64,000 bases of DNA from an uncultured Collinsella sp. (GTDB lineage Bacteria > Actinomycetota > Coriobacteriia > Coriobacteriales > Coriobacteriaceae), in the NCBI GenBank assembly GCA_900542085.1, contig UQMK01000004.1:55509-119508 (forward strand), given 5' to 3'. The stretch's first letter is position 1; every line of letters begins with the position of its first letter. A program made the translations under genes and the position numbers. Below are positions 49,735 through 58,460 of this stretch, piece after piece. The notes beneath the pieces were generated by a model, which ran no database searches, had not been told where the DNA came from, and was given only the letters and a program-made list of their open reading frames with translations.

Positions 49735-51003
49735 CTACGAGGTCGGTGCGTTCCTAAACGTATAGTTGCCAGGAGATCGAACGTTGATATACGTCACGCC
49801 CTCCACCTGCGAAAGCAGCTTGGTCACGATACGCTCCTTTTTGGCAATGTCGTCCGAATCTCCGAGCGACACCTCGATACCGTTATCGAGATTCGCCGAG
49901 ATGGCCTCGACCGAGGGCGTGGAAATATCCTTGACCTGGCCCAGGAACTCGCTCGAGAAACCGCGGACGTAATCCAGGCCGGCCTTGACGGCCTTGGAAT
50001 TTACGGCTTGCCCCGAAACCGGTGCGACATCGGCCGAGACATCGGTCAACAGCACGGCACCGTAATGTTTAGCGAGTGCCAGGGCGGCATCGATACCGTT
50101 TAGGGTGTTGGCACCCTCCCCCGTTGTAATGACATTGCCCTGGTCGTCAACATCGACCGAGGTAGACAGTGGTGCAATCCATGTGTCATCGTCCCCGATC
50201 GCCCAGGCAAGATCGTCGGAGCTAATGTAGGCGATTGCGATAACTTTGCGTTCCGTCGGCGTGATGATGAGCGTATGGGGAAATTGACGTTGGACATCCA
50301 CGCCCGAGACCCACGGATTTTGCTTAAGGCCCTCGGTGATCTGGTCGGGATTCACATTGAACAGCGACGTGTTCTCGGGCAGATCGATCAGCTGGATGGC
50401 ATCGTGCTTGGTCACATGCTCGCTGCCCTGGATCTGAATATCGGTAGCGGCGAACAGGCCAGAGTTAATGACGACGACGGCAACGACTGCAAGCACTGCC
50501 AGAGCGGCAAGGATGCCGCCCACGATTTTGCCCTTGCCCTTAACGGCAGAAGCGGCACCCGCCGCATGATTTGCCAAGGCGCCGATCGATGACAACGGAT
50601 TAGAGCCCTTTTTGCCCGATTGCGGTTTTGCGGAGGCCGACACCGACGTCAGCATACGTGGCTTAGATGCACCCAGCGCGCGACCGGGACGCGTCGCCTT
50701 TGCCCCCAACGAGGGCTTGGCCGACGCCATGGGACGAGAAGGCTTGGCACCCGTCGCCGGTTTGGGCGTCACCGAGGGGCGTGCCGCGGGACGAGCAACC
50801 TTTTTGGCCGCGGAGCGTCCGCCAAGCTGTGAGCCGGCAACCGGACGCTTGGCAGGCCGCACGGACCCGGCAGGCTTAGAAGGCATGACGGATTTACGTT
50901 GAGGCTGAGACGACGCGCCGGAACGCCCTCCGGCGCGGCGGAAGGTTGGTTTCGATGCTCTAGAAGCCGAGGAATTTAACTTCCGGTCTGAGCTCGATGC
51001 CAT
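49735..51003 (-). CDS. ftsQ: FtsQ-type cell division protein with long basic N-terminus
   Basis: The 422-residue protein has about 160 cytoplasmic residues that are very rich in Lys, Arg, Ala, Pro and Ser, one membrane helix (VGGILAALAVLAVVAVVVIN, about 160-180) and a POTRA domain directly after it (FAATDIQIQGSEHVTKHDAI). Typical FtsQ/DivIB proteins have much shorter cytoplasmic tails. FtsQ scaffolds FtsL, FtsB and the septal wall enzymes. The ATG at 51003 lies 44 nt inside the murB reading frame, with GGGAGG close upstream. Confidence 0.9.
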   Translation of the reverse strand: MASSSDRKLNSSASRASKPTFRRAGGRSGASSQPQRKSVMPSKPAGSVRPAKRPVAGSQLGGRSAAKKVARPAARPSVTPKPATGAKPSRPMASAKPSLGAKATRPGRALGASKPRMLTSVSASAKPQSGKKGSNPLSSIGALANHAAGAASAVKGKGKIVGGILAALAVLAVVAVVVINSGLFAATDIQIQGSEHVTKHDAIQLIDLPENTSLFNVNPDQITEGLKQNPWVSGVDVQRQFPHTLIITPTERKVIAIAYISSDDLAWAIGDDDTWIAPLSTSVDVDDQGNVITTGEGANTLNGIDAALALAKHYGAVLLTDVSADVAPVSGQAVNSKAVKAGLDYVRGFSSEFLGQVKDISTPSVEAISANLDNGIEVSLGDSDDIAKKERIVTKLLSQVEGVTYINVRSPGNYTFRNAPTS

Positions 51004-51871
51004 ACGCCTCCCTCACCTTTCCGTGCACATGTCTGATAACCGCGGCCACGTCATCGGCCGAGGCGGTTCCGTTATTAACGATAAAATTAGCGTGTACGGG
51101 CGAAACTTCCGCGCCGCCAACCGAAAAACCCTTTAATCCACAATCCTCGATGAGCTTTCCCACGCTCGCATCGGGCGGGTTGCGAAAGACCGACCCGCAG
51201 GATGCACAGCCCATGGGCTGTGTGCGCTTGCGCCGCGTCAGGTACCGCTCCATACGCTCACGGATATCGGCCTTGGGCGCAGGTTTGAGCTTGAGCACGC
51301 ATTCCAGAATAATCTCGTTGCGTGGCAAACTGCATTCACGGTAGCCCCAAGCGATCTCTGAACCCGCGTAATGCTTGATTCCGGAGCCCGGGTCAAATGT
51401 AACGATATCTTCGACCAGCGAACCAATCCACTCGGTTCGCGTGCCGGCATTCATGGACACGGCACCGCCAACGGAGCCGGGAATACCGACCGCAAACTCA
51501 AGGCCCGAAAGGCTGCGCGACAGCGCGTCGTTGACCAGGCGAGCGAACATCACGCCCGCACCGACCGTCAGCGTACAACCGTCCTCGGCGACAACCGTAC
51601 GCTGAAACTCGCGACCCAACGAAATAACGGCACCGCGGTAGCCCGCATCGGCAACAAGCAGATTAGACCCCTTGCCGATAATGACCCACGGCACCTGCTC
51701 ACGGTCGAGCACCGCCACGGCGCGACGCAGGGCATGATAGCTGTGACACGTTACAAAGAGGTCCGCCTTGCCGCCGATACGATAGCTCGTATGGCGCGCG
51801 AGGCGTTCATCCTCGATTACGTCTGTATCGATCATGCCCGAAAGCGCCATGACGGCGTTAAACAGACCCAT
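50960..51871 (-). CDS. murB: UDP-N-acetylenolpyruvoylglucosamine reductase
   Basis: The 303-residue FAD enzyme reduces UDP-GlcNAc-enolpyruvate to UDP-MurNAc. The FAD-binding region is HTSYRIGGKADLFVTCHSYH (about 28-47) and VIIGKGSNLLVADAGYRG. GIPGSVGGAVSMNAGT is conserved, the catalytic serine lies in CGSVFRNPPDASVGKLIEDC, and the last glutamate in RPEVKFLGF. It looks like a type II MurB lacking the third-domain extra loop. It starts 5 nt before the end of murC and overlaps ftsQ by 44 nt. Confidence 0.95.
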   Translation of the reverse strand: MGLFNAVMALSGMIDTDVIEDERLARHTSYRIGGKADLFVTCHSYHALRRAVAVLDREQVPWVIIGKGSNLLVADAGYRGAVISLGREFQRTVVAEDGCTLTVGAGVMFARLVNDALSRSLSGLEFAVGIPGSVGGAVSMNAGTRTEWIGSLVEDIVTFDPGSGIKHYAGSEIAWGYRECSLPRNEIILECVLKLKPAPKADIRERMERYLTRRKRTQPMGCASCGSVFRNPPDASVGKLIEDCGLKGFSVGGAEVSPVHANFIVNNGTASADDVAAVIRHVHGKVREAYGIELRPEVKFLGF

Positions 51872-51876
51872 GGGGT

Positions 51877-53295
51877 TTAAGCGTCCTTCTTGGCAGTCAG
51901 ATACTCGATGAACTCGGGGCCGACCGTCGTGACGTCGCCGGCGCCCATGGTAAGCAGCAAATCGCCCTCGCCCACCATCTTCTCGAGCTCCTCATTGAGC
52001 TCAAGACGGCTCGAGCAGTACACGACCTCCTTGCCGGGGTGCTTGGCGCGCACGGTATCGGCAAGCATCTTGGACGTGACGCCCGGGATGGGCATCTCGC
52101 CGGCAGAGAACACGTCAATCAACAGCAGCTTGTCAGCATTGGCGAATGCGTCGGCAAAGTCATCGCACAGAGCCTGCAGGCGCGAATAGCGGTGCGGCTG
52201 GAACACAACGTCGACATGTTTGTAGCCCAGCGAAGAGGCAGCAGCGAGCGTCGCCTTGATCTCGGTGGGATGATGGCCGTAATCGTCAACCACCGTGATG
52301 CCGTCGATATCGCCCACGTGGGTAAAGCGACGACGGACGCCTTCAAAACTCGAAAGTGCCTTAGCGGCGGCGTCGATATCGAGGCCTAGGACATGGGCGA
52401 CGGTCAAGACGGCCGTGGCGTTGAGCATGTTGTGACGACCGGGGTTGCTCTTAATCTCGACAGCGTGCTCGGTGCCGTCCTCAAAGCGAACGATAAAGTC
52501 GCTCTGGATGCCCTTGACATCCGGATGCACGCAGACGATGTCGTTGGTCTCGGCAAAGCCATAGGAAAGCACATGACGGCCCGTCGACTTGGCAAGCTCG
52601 ACCAGATGCGGGTCCTCGCCACAGACGATGACCGTGCCGTCCTCGCCCACCAGACTCATAAACTTGGCGAAGGTGGCCTCGATCTCCTCGATACCCGAGT
52701 AATGATCAAGATGGTCGGCCTCGACGTTGGTCACGATGACCACATTGGGGTTAAGGAACAGGAAGGAGCTGTCGGACTCATCCGCCTCGGCGACAAAATA
52801 GTCGCCCGAGCCGTTTTTGCCGTTGGTATCGTAGCCCTCGACAATGCCACCGATCAGGAAGCTGGGGTCCAGACCCATGCGGTCGAGCATGGTGGCACAC
52901 ATCGAAGAGGTCGTGGTCTTGCCGTGAGTACCGGCGACGGCGACGGTGGTGTAGCCGTGACCCAAAGCCGAGAGCATCTTGGCGCGAGGCCACACGGGAA
53001 TACCCAGCTCGCGCGCACGGACGAGCTCGGGGTTGGACTCGGGAATAGCGGTAGAGACCACGACGACATCGGGCTTGACCTCGTCGATGGTGGCGGCCTC
53101 ATGACCCACATGCACCTTCACGCCGGCGCGGGTAAGCTGGCGAATATAGCGCGACGTCTTAAGGTCGGAGCCGGTAACGACATAACCGCGTTCGTGAAGA
53201 ACGAGGGCGATGCCGCTCATGCCGGCGCCACCGATACCGATAAAATGGGCGCTCTTGAAATCGGGCGCGGAGGTTGCAGTCTGGGAATCAGCCAT
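51877..53295 (-). CDS. murC: UDP-N-acetylmuramate-L-alanine ligase
   Basis: The 472-residue Mur ligase adds L-alanine to UDP-MurNAc. The N-terminal UDP-binding part is AHFIGIGGAGMSGIALVLHE (about 16-35), the ATP loop is VAGTHGKTTTSSMCATML (about 111-128), and DDYGHHPTEIKATLAAA (about 345-361) is conserved in MurC. The ATG at 53295 has AAGGAG 11 nt upstream; the extra nine codons of the longest frame begin at a TTG. It lies between murG and murB. Confidence 0.95.
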   Translation of the reverse strand: MADSQTATSAPDFKSAHFIGIGGAGMSGIALVLHERGYVVTGSDLKTSRYIRQLTRAGVKVHVGHEAATIDEVKPDVVVVSTAIPESNPELVRARELGIPVWPRAKMLSALGHGYTTVAVAGTHGKTTTSSMCATMLDRMGLDPSFLIGGIVEGYDTNGKNGSGDYFVAEADESDSSFLFLNPNVVIVTNVEADHLDHYSGIEEIEATFAKFMSLVGEDGTVIVCGEDPHLVELAKSTGRHVLSYGFAETNDIVCVHPDVKGIQSDFIVRFEDGTEHAVEIKSNPGRHNMLNATAVLTVAHVLGLDIDAAAKALSSFEGVRRRFTHVGDIDGITVVDDYGHHPTEIKATLAAASSLGYKHVDVVFQPHRYSRLQALCDDFADAFANADKLLLIDVFSAGEMPIPGVTSKMLADTVRAKHPGKEVVYCSSRLELNEELEKMVGEGDLLLTMGAGDVTTVGPEFIEYLTAKKDA

Positions 53296-53392
53296 GTGCT
53301 CGTGTACTCCTTGCGTAAACACTGCCTGTAACCCGTCTACTGTACCGCACCTACCGCATCCGCGCGAGGGCGACCCGCGATATCCCGTCTAA

Positions 53393-54508
53393 CTAACGCA
53401 ATCCTTCTACCGCGTCTGCCAAAAGGACGGCAGCGCGGTCCTGGGCCAAACCGCGAGCCGCCTGACGCATGGCATCGCGCGCCTGCGCATCATCGATAAG
53501 ATGCAGCAGCTCATCGGCAAACGCCTGGGTATCGATATCGGCATCGGCGCAGAGCACGCCAGCACCGGCATCGACCAGATAGCGGGCATTGGTGGTCTGA
53601 TGATCGGCCGTCGCATGAGGATACGGCACCAGTACCGAAGGTGTGGCAAGGGCCGCGATTTCGGCAACGCTCGAAGCGCCCGAGCGCGAGAGGACCAAAT
53701 CGGCCGCGGCCAGCATATCGCCCATATTGTCGATGTAGGGCTGGACGCGATACCGCTTCGCCTCCTCGGGCATCAGGGCAAGAGCACGCTCGGTGTCCTC
53801 GAAGCCATCGGCGCCCGTCGAATGCAAAACATAGAGATTATCGCGCGAGAGCAACTCGTTTTTAAGCGAAGCCACGCGCTCATTAAGATGTTGAGCACCA
53901 AGTGAGCCGCCAAAAACCAGCAGGAGTGTGGCGTCCTCAGGCACGTCGAGAGCCCTGCGACCGCGAACCCGATCCCCCTCGATCACAGAACGGCGCACGG
54001 GGTTGCCGGTCATGAGCACATGGTCAGGATCGCCCTCGCGCTCAAACACGGAACGTGCTGCCGGCACCGAGATGCAAACGCGGGCGGCATGCGAACTCAT
54101 CATCTTGTTAGCAAGGCCCGGAACGGAGTTCTGTTCGTGCAGCAGATACGGAATGCCCGCGTCTTTGCACCAGCCCAGAAGCGGGACCTCGACATAGGCG
54201 CCAAAACCTATAGCGACATCGGGCTTGCAGGCTTTAGAAAAATGGCTGCCGAGCGTGCGCTTCGCCTTATAGACACGCCACAGCGAGCTCAATGCCGTCC
54301 AAGGGCGAGAGCGGTCGAAGCCCGTAACCGTAATCGGCACAAAATCGAACCCTGCCTCGGGAACCAGACGACCCTCGAGCTTATGCGACTGACCCACAAA
54401 CACAACGTGGTGGCCACGGTCACGTAGCTCCTCGGCCAAGGCGAGTGCGGGGTTGATATGTCCCGCCGTGCCGCCGGCTGCGATAGCAACGGTCATCTTA
54501 TCGGTCAT
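53393..54508 (-). CDS. murG: UDP-GlcNAc:undecaprenyl-pyrophosphoryl-MurNAc-pentapeptide GlcNAc transferase
   Basis: The 371-residue glycosyltransferase converts lipid I to lipid II at the inner membrane face. It has the first G loop IAAGGTAGHINPALALAEEL (about 9-28), PYLLHEQNSVPGLANKMMS, LLVFGGSLGAQHLNERV (about 190-206) and LSRSGASSVAEIAALATPSV, the UDP-GlcNAc site. The ATG at 54508 overlaps the end of ftsW by 11 nt and has AAGGGA 5 nt upstream. Confidence 0.96.
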   Translation of the reverse strand: MTDKMTVAIAAGGTAGHINPALALAEELRDRGHHVVFVGQSHKLEGRLVPEAGFDFVPITVTGFDRSRPWTALSSLWRVYKAKRTLGSHFSKACKPDVAIGFGAYVEVPLLGWCKDAGIPYLLHEQNSVPGLANKMMSSHAARVCISVPAARSVFEREGDPDHVLMTGNPVRRSVIEGDRVRGRRALDVPEDATLLLVFGGSLGAQHLNERVASLKNELLSRDNLYVLHSTGADGFEDTERALALMPEEAKRYRVQPYIDNMGDMLAAADLVLSRSGASSVAEIAALATPSVLVPYPHATADHQTTNARYLVDAGAGVLCADADIDTQAFADELLHLIDDAQARDAMRQAARGLAQDRAAVLLADAVEGLR

Positions 54509-56012
54509 GGTAGTCCCTTCGTACGCGCGGCCCCTGGTCGTCGGTGCGCAAGCGCGCCGACGGGTCCGAATTCAAGTCGATCCGATTATATCCGCCACCC
54601 GTATTGCGCGGCGTCGGTCGTTGCGGGCGACTCTTCGGCGCCGAGCGCGGACGGGCATCCGACTCCGAAGCAAAACCGTTCAAGACGGTAAAACCGCCAC
54701 GCGACGAGCGCTCCCCACGCGTATGGGGAACACCGGCAGTACTCTCGTCCATAACGGCAAAGCTATCGCGACGACGATCGTATTCATCGCGTCGAGCGCT
54801 CTCGTGCGAGACGCGTAAAATAAGCCCGGCGAGCATGAGCGACACGATAATCGACGAGCCGCCATAGCTGATAAACGGCAGCGGCTTACCCGTCATAGGA
54901 AACACGTTGAGAATACCCAGCGCGTTGATCAAAAACTGCACCGCGAGGATAACCGCAGAGCCCGAAGCCATGAGCGCCCCGCGACGATCGGCGGCCTGCT
55001 CGGCAATTCGAAACGCCGAGTAGATCAGCATCGCAAACACCAAGAAAAACAGCAGCGTCCCCAAAAAGCCAACCTCCTCGCCAATGATGGCCAGGATGTA
55101 GTCGTTGTGTGCCTCGGGCAAATACGAGTACTTCATGGTTGAGTTGCCGATACCGCGGCCGAACAGTCCGCCCGAAGCAAACGCCATAATGGCGAGCGTT
55201 GCCTGATACCCGTCTCCATATTCATCTGCCCAAGGGTTCAAGAGAACCTGAATGCGCACCATACGGTACGGCTCGACGACAAGAGCGATCACGATGATGA
55301 CGGCGCCAGCAAGAATCGCACCGATAATGTATTTTGGGTCAAGGCCGGCAAAGAGCGCCATGCACATGATCGTCAACAGAATAATCAGGATGGTGCCAAA
55401 GTCGGGCTGAATAAAAATCAAGACGAGCGATATGCCCAAATATAAGCCCATGCCCTTAAGGAACTCATTGATGTTACCGCCGGGCGAAAACACGCGATCG
55501 AGCATGATGGCAGAATAGGCAATGGCAAACGGCTTGAGAAACTCCGATGGCTGAAACTGAATGCCGGCAATGCTCAGCCAACGCGTAGCGCCACGGCTGC
55601 CGCTACCAAAGAGGAACACCGCAAGCAGCAAGATCATCATAGCGATAAGGGCAAGTTTAAGCGCCCCTTCGCCAAACCAGCTATCGGGTGCAACGCGCGC
55701 GATGAACTCGAGGGCAGCAACACCGACGACAGTGAACATAAACTGCCGGAACAAAAAGTAGGTCGCGGAGTCGTTCTCGTGAAGCGCCTCGACTGAAGAA
55801 GCCGAGTACACCATAAGCAGGCCAAAACAGACCAGCGAGAACAGGCAGGTCAAAAAGACCAGGCGGGGTCGCATGATACGTGCGGGGACGCCGGCGATAT
55901 AACGTTCGCCGATGCCCTGCGTGCGACGACCGGCGCGCGGCGTGATGCACTGCGAGGAAGCACGGTCCGAGTCGGGCCTCCTCATATTCTGTCGGGGGCT
56001 CTCCTCTCTCAC
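54498..56012 (-). CDS. ftsW: FtsW/SEDS family peptidoglycan glycosyltransferase
   Basis: The 504-residue membrane protein has about ten helices of the SEDS family, which polymerises lipid II. Conserved segments are FGLLMVYSASSVEALHEND (after helix 1), WLSIAGIQFQPSEFLKPFAI (about 160-180), EAHNDYILAIIGEEVGFLGT (about 290-310) and PFISYGGSSIIVSLMLAGLI. A 45-residue N-terminal tail and a long charged C-terminal tail are cytoplasmic. The GTG at 56012 has AGGGG 6 nt upstream next to the murD stop; an ATG at 55985 is the alternative. Confidence 0.94.
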   Translation of the reverse strand: MREESPRQNMRRPDSDRASSQCITPRAGRRTQGIGERYIAGVPARIMRPRLVFLTCLFSLVCFGLLMVYSASSVEALHENDSATYFLFRQFMFTVVGVAALEFIARVAPDSWFGEGALKLALIAMMILLLAVFLFGSGSRGATRWLSIAGIQFQPSEFLKPFAIAYSAIMLDRVFSPGGNINEFLKGMGLYLGISLVLIFIQPDFGTILIILLTIMCMALFAGLDPKYIIGAILAGAVIIVIALVVEPYRMVRIQVLLNPWADEYGDGYQATLAIMAFASGGLFGRGIGNSTMKYSYLPEAHNDYILAIIGEEVGFLGTLLFFLVFAMLIYSAFRIAEQAADRRGALMASGSAVILAVQFLINALGILNVFPMTGKPLPFISYGGSSIIVSLMLAGLILRVSHESARRDEYDRRRDSFAVMDESTAGVPHTRGERSSRGGFTVLNGFASESDARPRSAPKSRPQRPTPRNTGGGYNRIDLNSDPSARLRTDDQGPRVRRDYHDR

Positions 56013-56021
56013 CGGCAACCC

Positions 56022-57428
56022 CTATTCCATTTGCGTATTGGACGCAGCGGCAAGCTGGGCCACATAGTCCTTAAACACGCGACCGCGCTCCTCGTAGCCC
56101 GAGAACTCATCGAACGAAGAGCAGGCGGGCGACAGTAAGATCACATCGCCGCGGCTCGAGAGCGAACGGGCAACGTCCACGGCATCGCGCAGGTCGTCGG
56201 CCTGGGCGATATCGACATCACCGTCGACATCCGCCTCGTCCATAGCGGCGGTAAAGCGCTCGCGCGCGTCGCCAAAGCAGACCACCGAGCGAACGTTATC
56301 CATCACAACGCGGGCAAAGGACTCGAGCGGCGTGCCCTTATCGTGACCGCCGAGCAGCAAGATCACATCGTCATCGGGAAACGCCGTCAGGGCCTTTTCG
56401 ACCGCATCGGTGTTCGTTGCCTTGGAATCGTTAACATAGCGCACGCCATCGATCTCGCCACAGGGCTCAACGCGGTGCTCCAGCGGCTGGAACGAGACCA
56501 GGCCGCGACACACACCGTCAACATCGGCGCCGACCGTCAGGGCCGCCGTGGCAGCACACAGGGCATTGATTACATTGTGATGGCCCGAAATCTTAAGCTC
56601 GGACGTATCGACGAGCGGGGTCTCGACGCCCTTCAGGCGAACGACCATCTTGCCATCGCGCACAAATGCGACATCCTCGCCCGCAGGCTCGTCAAAAGCA
56701 ACCTTGCAGATGCGACGGCCCGGAACATAGATGTACTCATCGAACTCGTGGATACCGGCATCCTCGACGTCAACAATCACCAGGTCATCGTCGACCATAT
56801 TCTCGAAGAGCTTAATCTTGGCGAGCGCATAGTTCTTATGGCTCTTATGCCAGCCCAGATGGTCGGGGGTAATGTTGAGCAGCACCGCCACACGGGGGTG
56901 AAGCTCCTGGGTCGTTGCGATCTGATAGCTCGAAAGCTCCGCCACAAACCACTCGTTATGCGCACGGCCATCGATCTCGTTCACCGGAGGCTCGCCAATG
57001 TTGCCGACAGCAACGCTCGCCTCGCCCGCTGCCTTAAGCAGGTAATCGGTCAGTGACGTGGTTGTCGTCTTGCCGTTGGTGCCCGTAATGGCAATCCAAT
57101 TTTGGGGAGACAGACGGTAGGCAAACTCGGGCTCACCCATAATCTGGGCAGCGCGATCACGGCCAGCCTTAAAGAATGCCGAGAACTCCGAGATGCCCGG
57201 ACACGTCACGCATACATCAAACGCGCCCTCGACCTGCTCGGTTCCGTAGACAAACGATGCCCCGTGCGCCTCGAGCGAGCGCGTGGCATCGTTGGGCTCA
57301 GACGTGCCGCCACCGTAAACGGTAACGGCACTCACACGCTCGGGATGTGCAAGCGCCCAGCGAGCGACATCAAGACCGGACTTACCCTGGCCCAAAACGA
57401 GCAGGCTAAAGACATCAGCAAGAGGCAT
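56022..57428 (-). CDS. murD: UDP-N-acetylmuramoylalanine-D-glutamate ligase
   Basis: The 468-residue Mur ligase adds D-glutamate. It has the ATP loop WIAITGTNGKTTTTSLTDYL (about 111-130), a Rossmann-like N-terminal domain (FSLLVLGQGKSGLDVARWAL), NITPDHLGWHKSHKNYALAK and YVNDSKATNTDAVEKAL in the central domain, and SPACSSFDEFSGYEERGRVF near the C-terminus. It begins 9 nt after mraY. The ribosome site is weak (GGATAG), so coupling to mraY translation is likely. Confidence 0.95.
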   Translation of the reverse strand: MPLADVFSLLVLGQGKSGLDVARWALAHPERVSAVTVYGGGTSEPNDATRSLEAHGASFVYGTEQVEGAFDVCVTCPGISEFSAFFKAGRDRAAQIMGEPEFAYRLSPQNWIAITGTNGKTTTTSLTDYLLKAAGEASVAVGNIGEPPVNEIDGRAHNEWFVAELSSYQIATTQELHPRVAVLLNITPDHLGWHKSHKNYALAKIKLFENMVDDDLVIVDVEDAGIHEFDEYIYVPGRRICKVAFDEPAGEDVAFVRDGKMVVRLKGVETPLVDTSELKISGHHNVINALCAATAALTVGADVDGVCRGLVSFQPLEHRVEPCGEIDGVRYVNDSKATNTDAVEKALTAFPDDDVILLLGGHDKGTPLESFARVVMDNVRSVVCFGDARERFTAAMDEADVDGDVDIAQADDLRDAVDVARSLSSRGDVILLSPACSSFDEFSGYEERGRVFKDYVAQLAAASNTQME

Positions 57429-57437
57429 GAAAGACCA

Positions 57438-58457
57438 CTATCCCAACTGGAAGAACAACGCGAGGCCCAGGGCTCCGAAGGCCGCGGCGACAATCCAAAA
57501 ACGGATGACGACCTTGGTCTCGGCCCAGCCCTTCTTTTCGAAATGATGATGAATGGGCGCCATAAGGAAGACGCGCTTGTGCGTAAAGTGGAAATAGACA
57601 ACCTGGATCATGACCGACAGGGTCTCGACGATAAACAGACCGCCGATGATGAGGGAAACGACTTCGGTGTTGGTCATGATGGAGGTGCAGGCAAAAGCGG
57701 CACCCAGGGCAAGCGAGCCGGTATCGCCCATAAAGATGCTCGCCGGATAGCAGTTGAACCACAAAAAGCCCAGGCAGGCGCCGGCGCACGCCGTGCAGAA
57801 GATGGACAGGTTCACATCGCCGTGCAAAAACGCCATGGCAGCCATGGCCAGCATGGCGATCATGGAGGTGCCGCCGGCAAGACCGTCCAAGCCGTCGGTG
57901 AGGTTTACGGCGTTGGAAAGGCCCGCGATCATCAGCCAGCAAAAGACAAGGTAGAGCCACGGAAAAGAGAGACCGCAAATGGTGGTCGAGAGCACACCAA
58001 GGTCGATCGTCAGGCCACCGGGGAAACGAATCTCGGGGGCGACGCCGCACCAGTTGACAGCAAGCACGGTAAAGGTAACGCAGATGAGGGTAAGGCCAAT
58101 CATCTTGGCGTGAGGCGTCAGGCCGAGCGAGCGGCCGTGCGTGACAGAAGTCAGGTCGTCGATGAGGCCAAGAACGCCGGTTGCCAGCGTGGCGAGCAGC
58201 ACAAGCACGAGCTCGGTGGTGAGCTTTCCCATCAAAAGGCAGGTCAGCGAAACGGCAACCAGGATGATGACGCCACCCATGGTGGGCGTGCCCTGCTTAA
58301 TCAGGTGACGCTTGGGGCCATCGGCGCGAACCTGCTGGCCGATGCCCTCGACCTTCAGGAGCTTAATCCACCACGGCATAAGCAGCATCGCGATGACGGC
58401 GGCGATGCCCAATCCCAAAAATGCCTGGTATGTAGGATACGAAGGATTGCCGAACAT
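57438..58457 (-). CDS. mraY: Phospho-N-acetylmuramoyl-pentapeptide-transferase
   Basis: The 339-residue integral membrane enzyme makes lipid I from UDP-MurNAc-pentapeptide and undecaprenyl phosphate. About ten helices are predicted. Catalytic aspartates are in GLIDDLTSVTHGRSLGLTPH (about 95-114), and NAVNLTDGLDGLAGGTSMIA (about 186-205) and MAPIHHHFEKKGWAETKVVI (near the end) are family signatures. The ATG at 58457 follows the murF stop by 3 nt. Confidence 0.96.
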   Translation of the reverse strand: MFGNPSYPTYQAFLGLGIAAVIAMLLMPWWIKLLKVEGIGQQVRADGPKRHLIKQGTPTMGGVIILVAVSLTCLLMGKLTTELVLVLLATLATGVLGLIDDLTSVTHGRSLGLTPHAKMIGLTLICVTFTVLAVNWCGVAPEIRFPGGLTIDLGVLSTTICGLSFPWLYLVFCWLMIAGLSNAVNLTDGLDGLAGGTSMIAMLAMAAMAFLHGDVNLSIFCTACAGACLGFLWFNCYPASIFMGDTGSLALGAAFACTSIMTNTEVVSLIIGGLFIVETLSVMIQVVYFHFTHKRVFLMAPIHHHFEKKGWAETKVVIRFWIVAAAFGALGLALFFQLG

Positions 58458-58460
58458 GGA

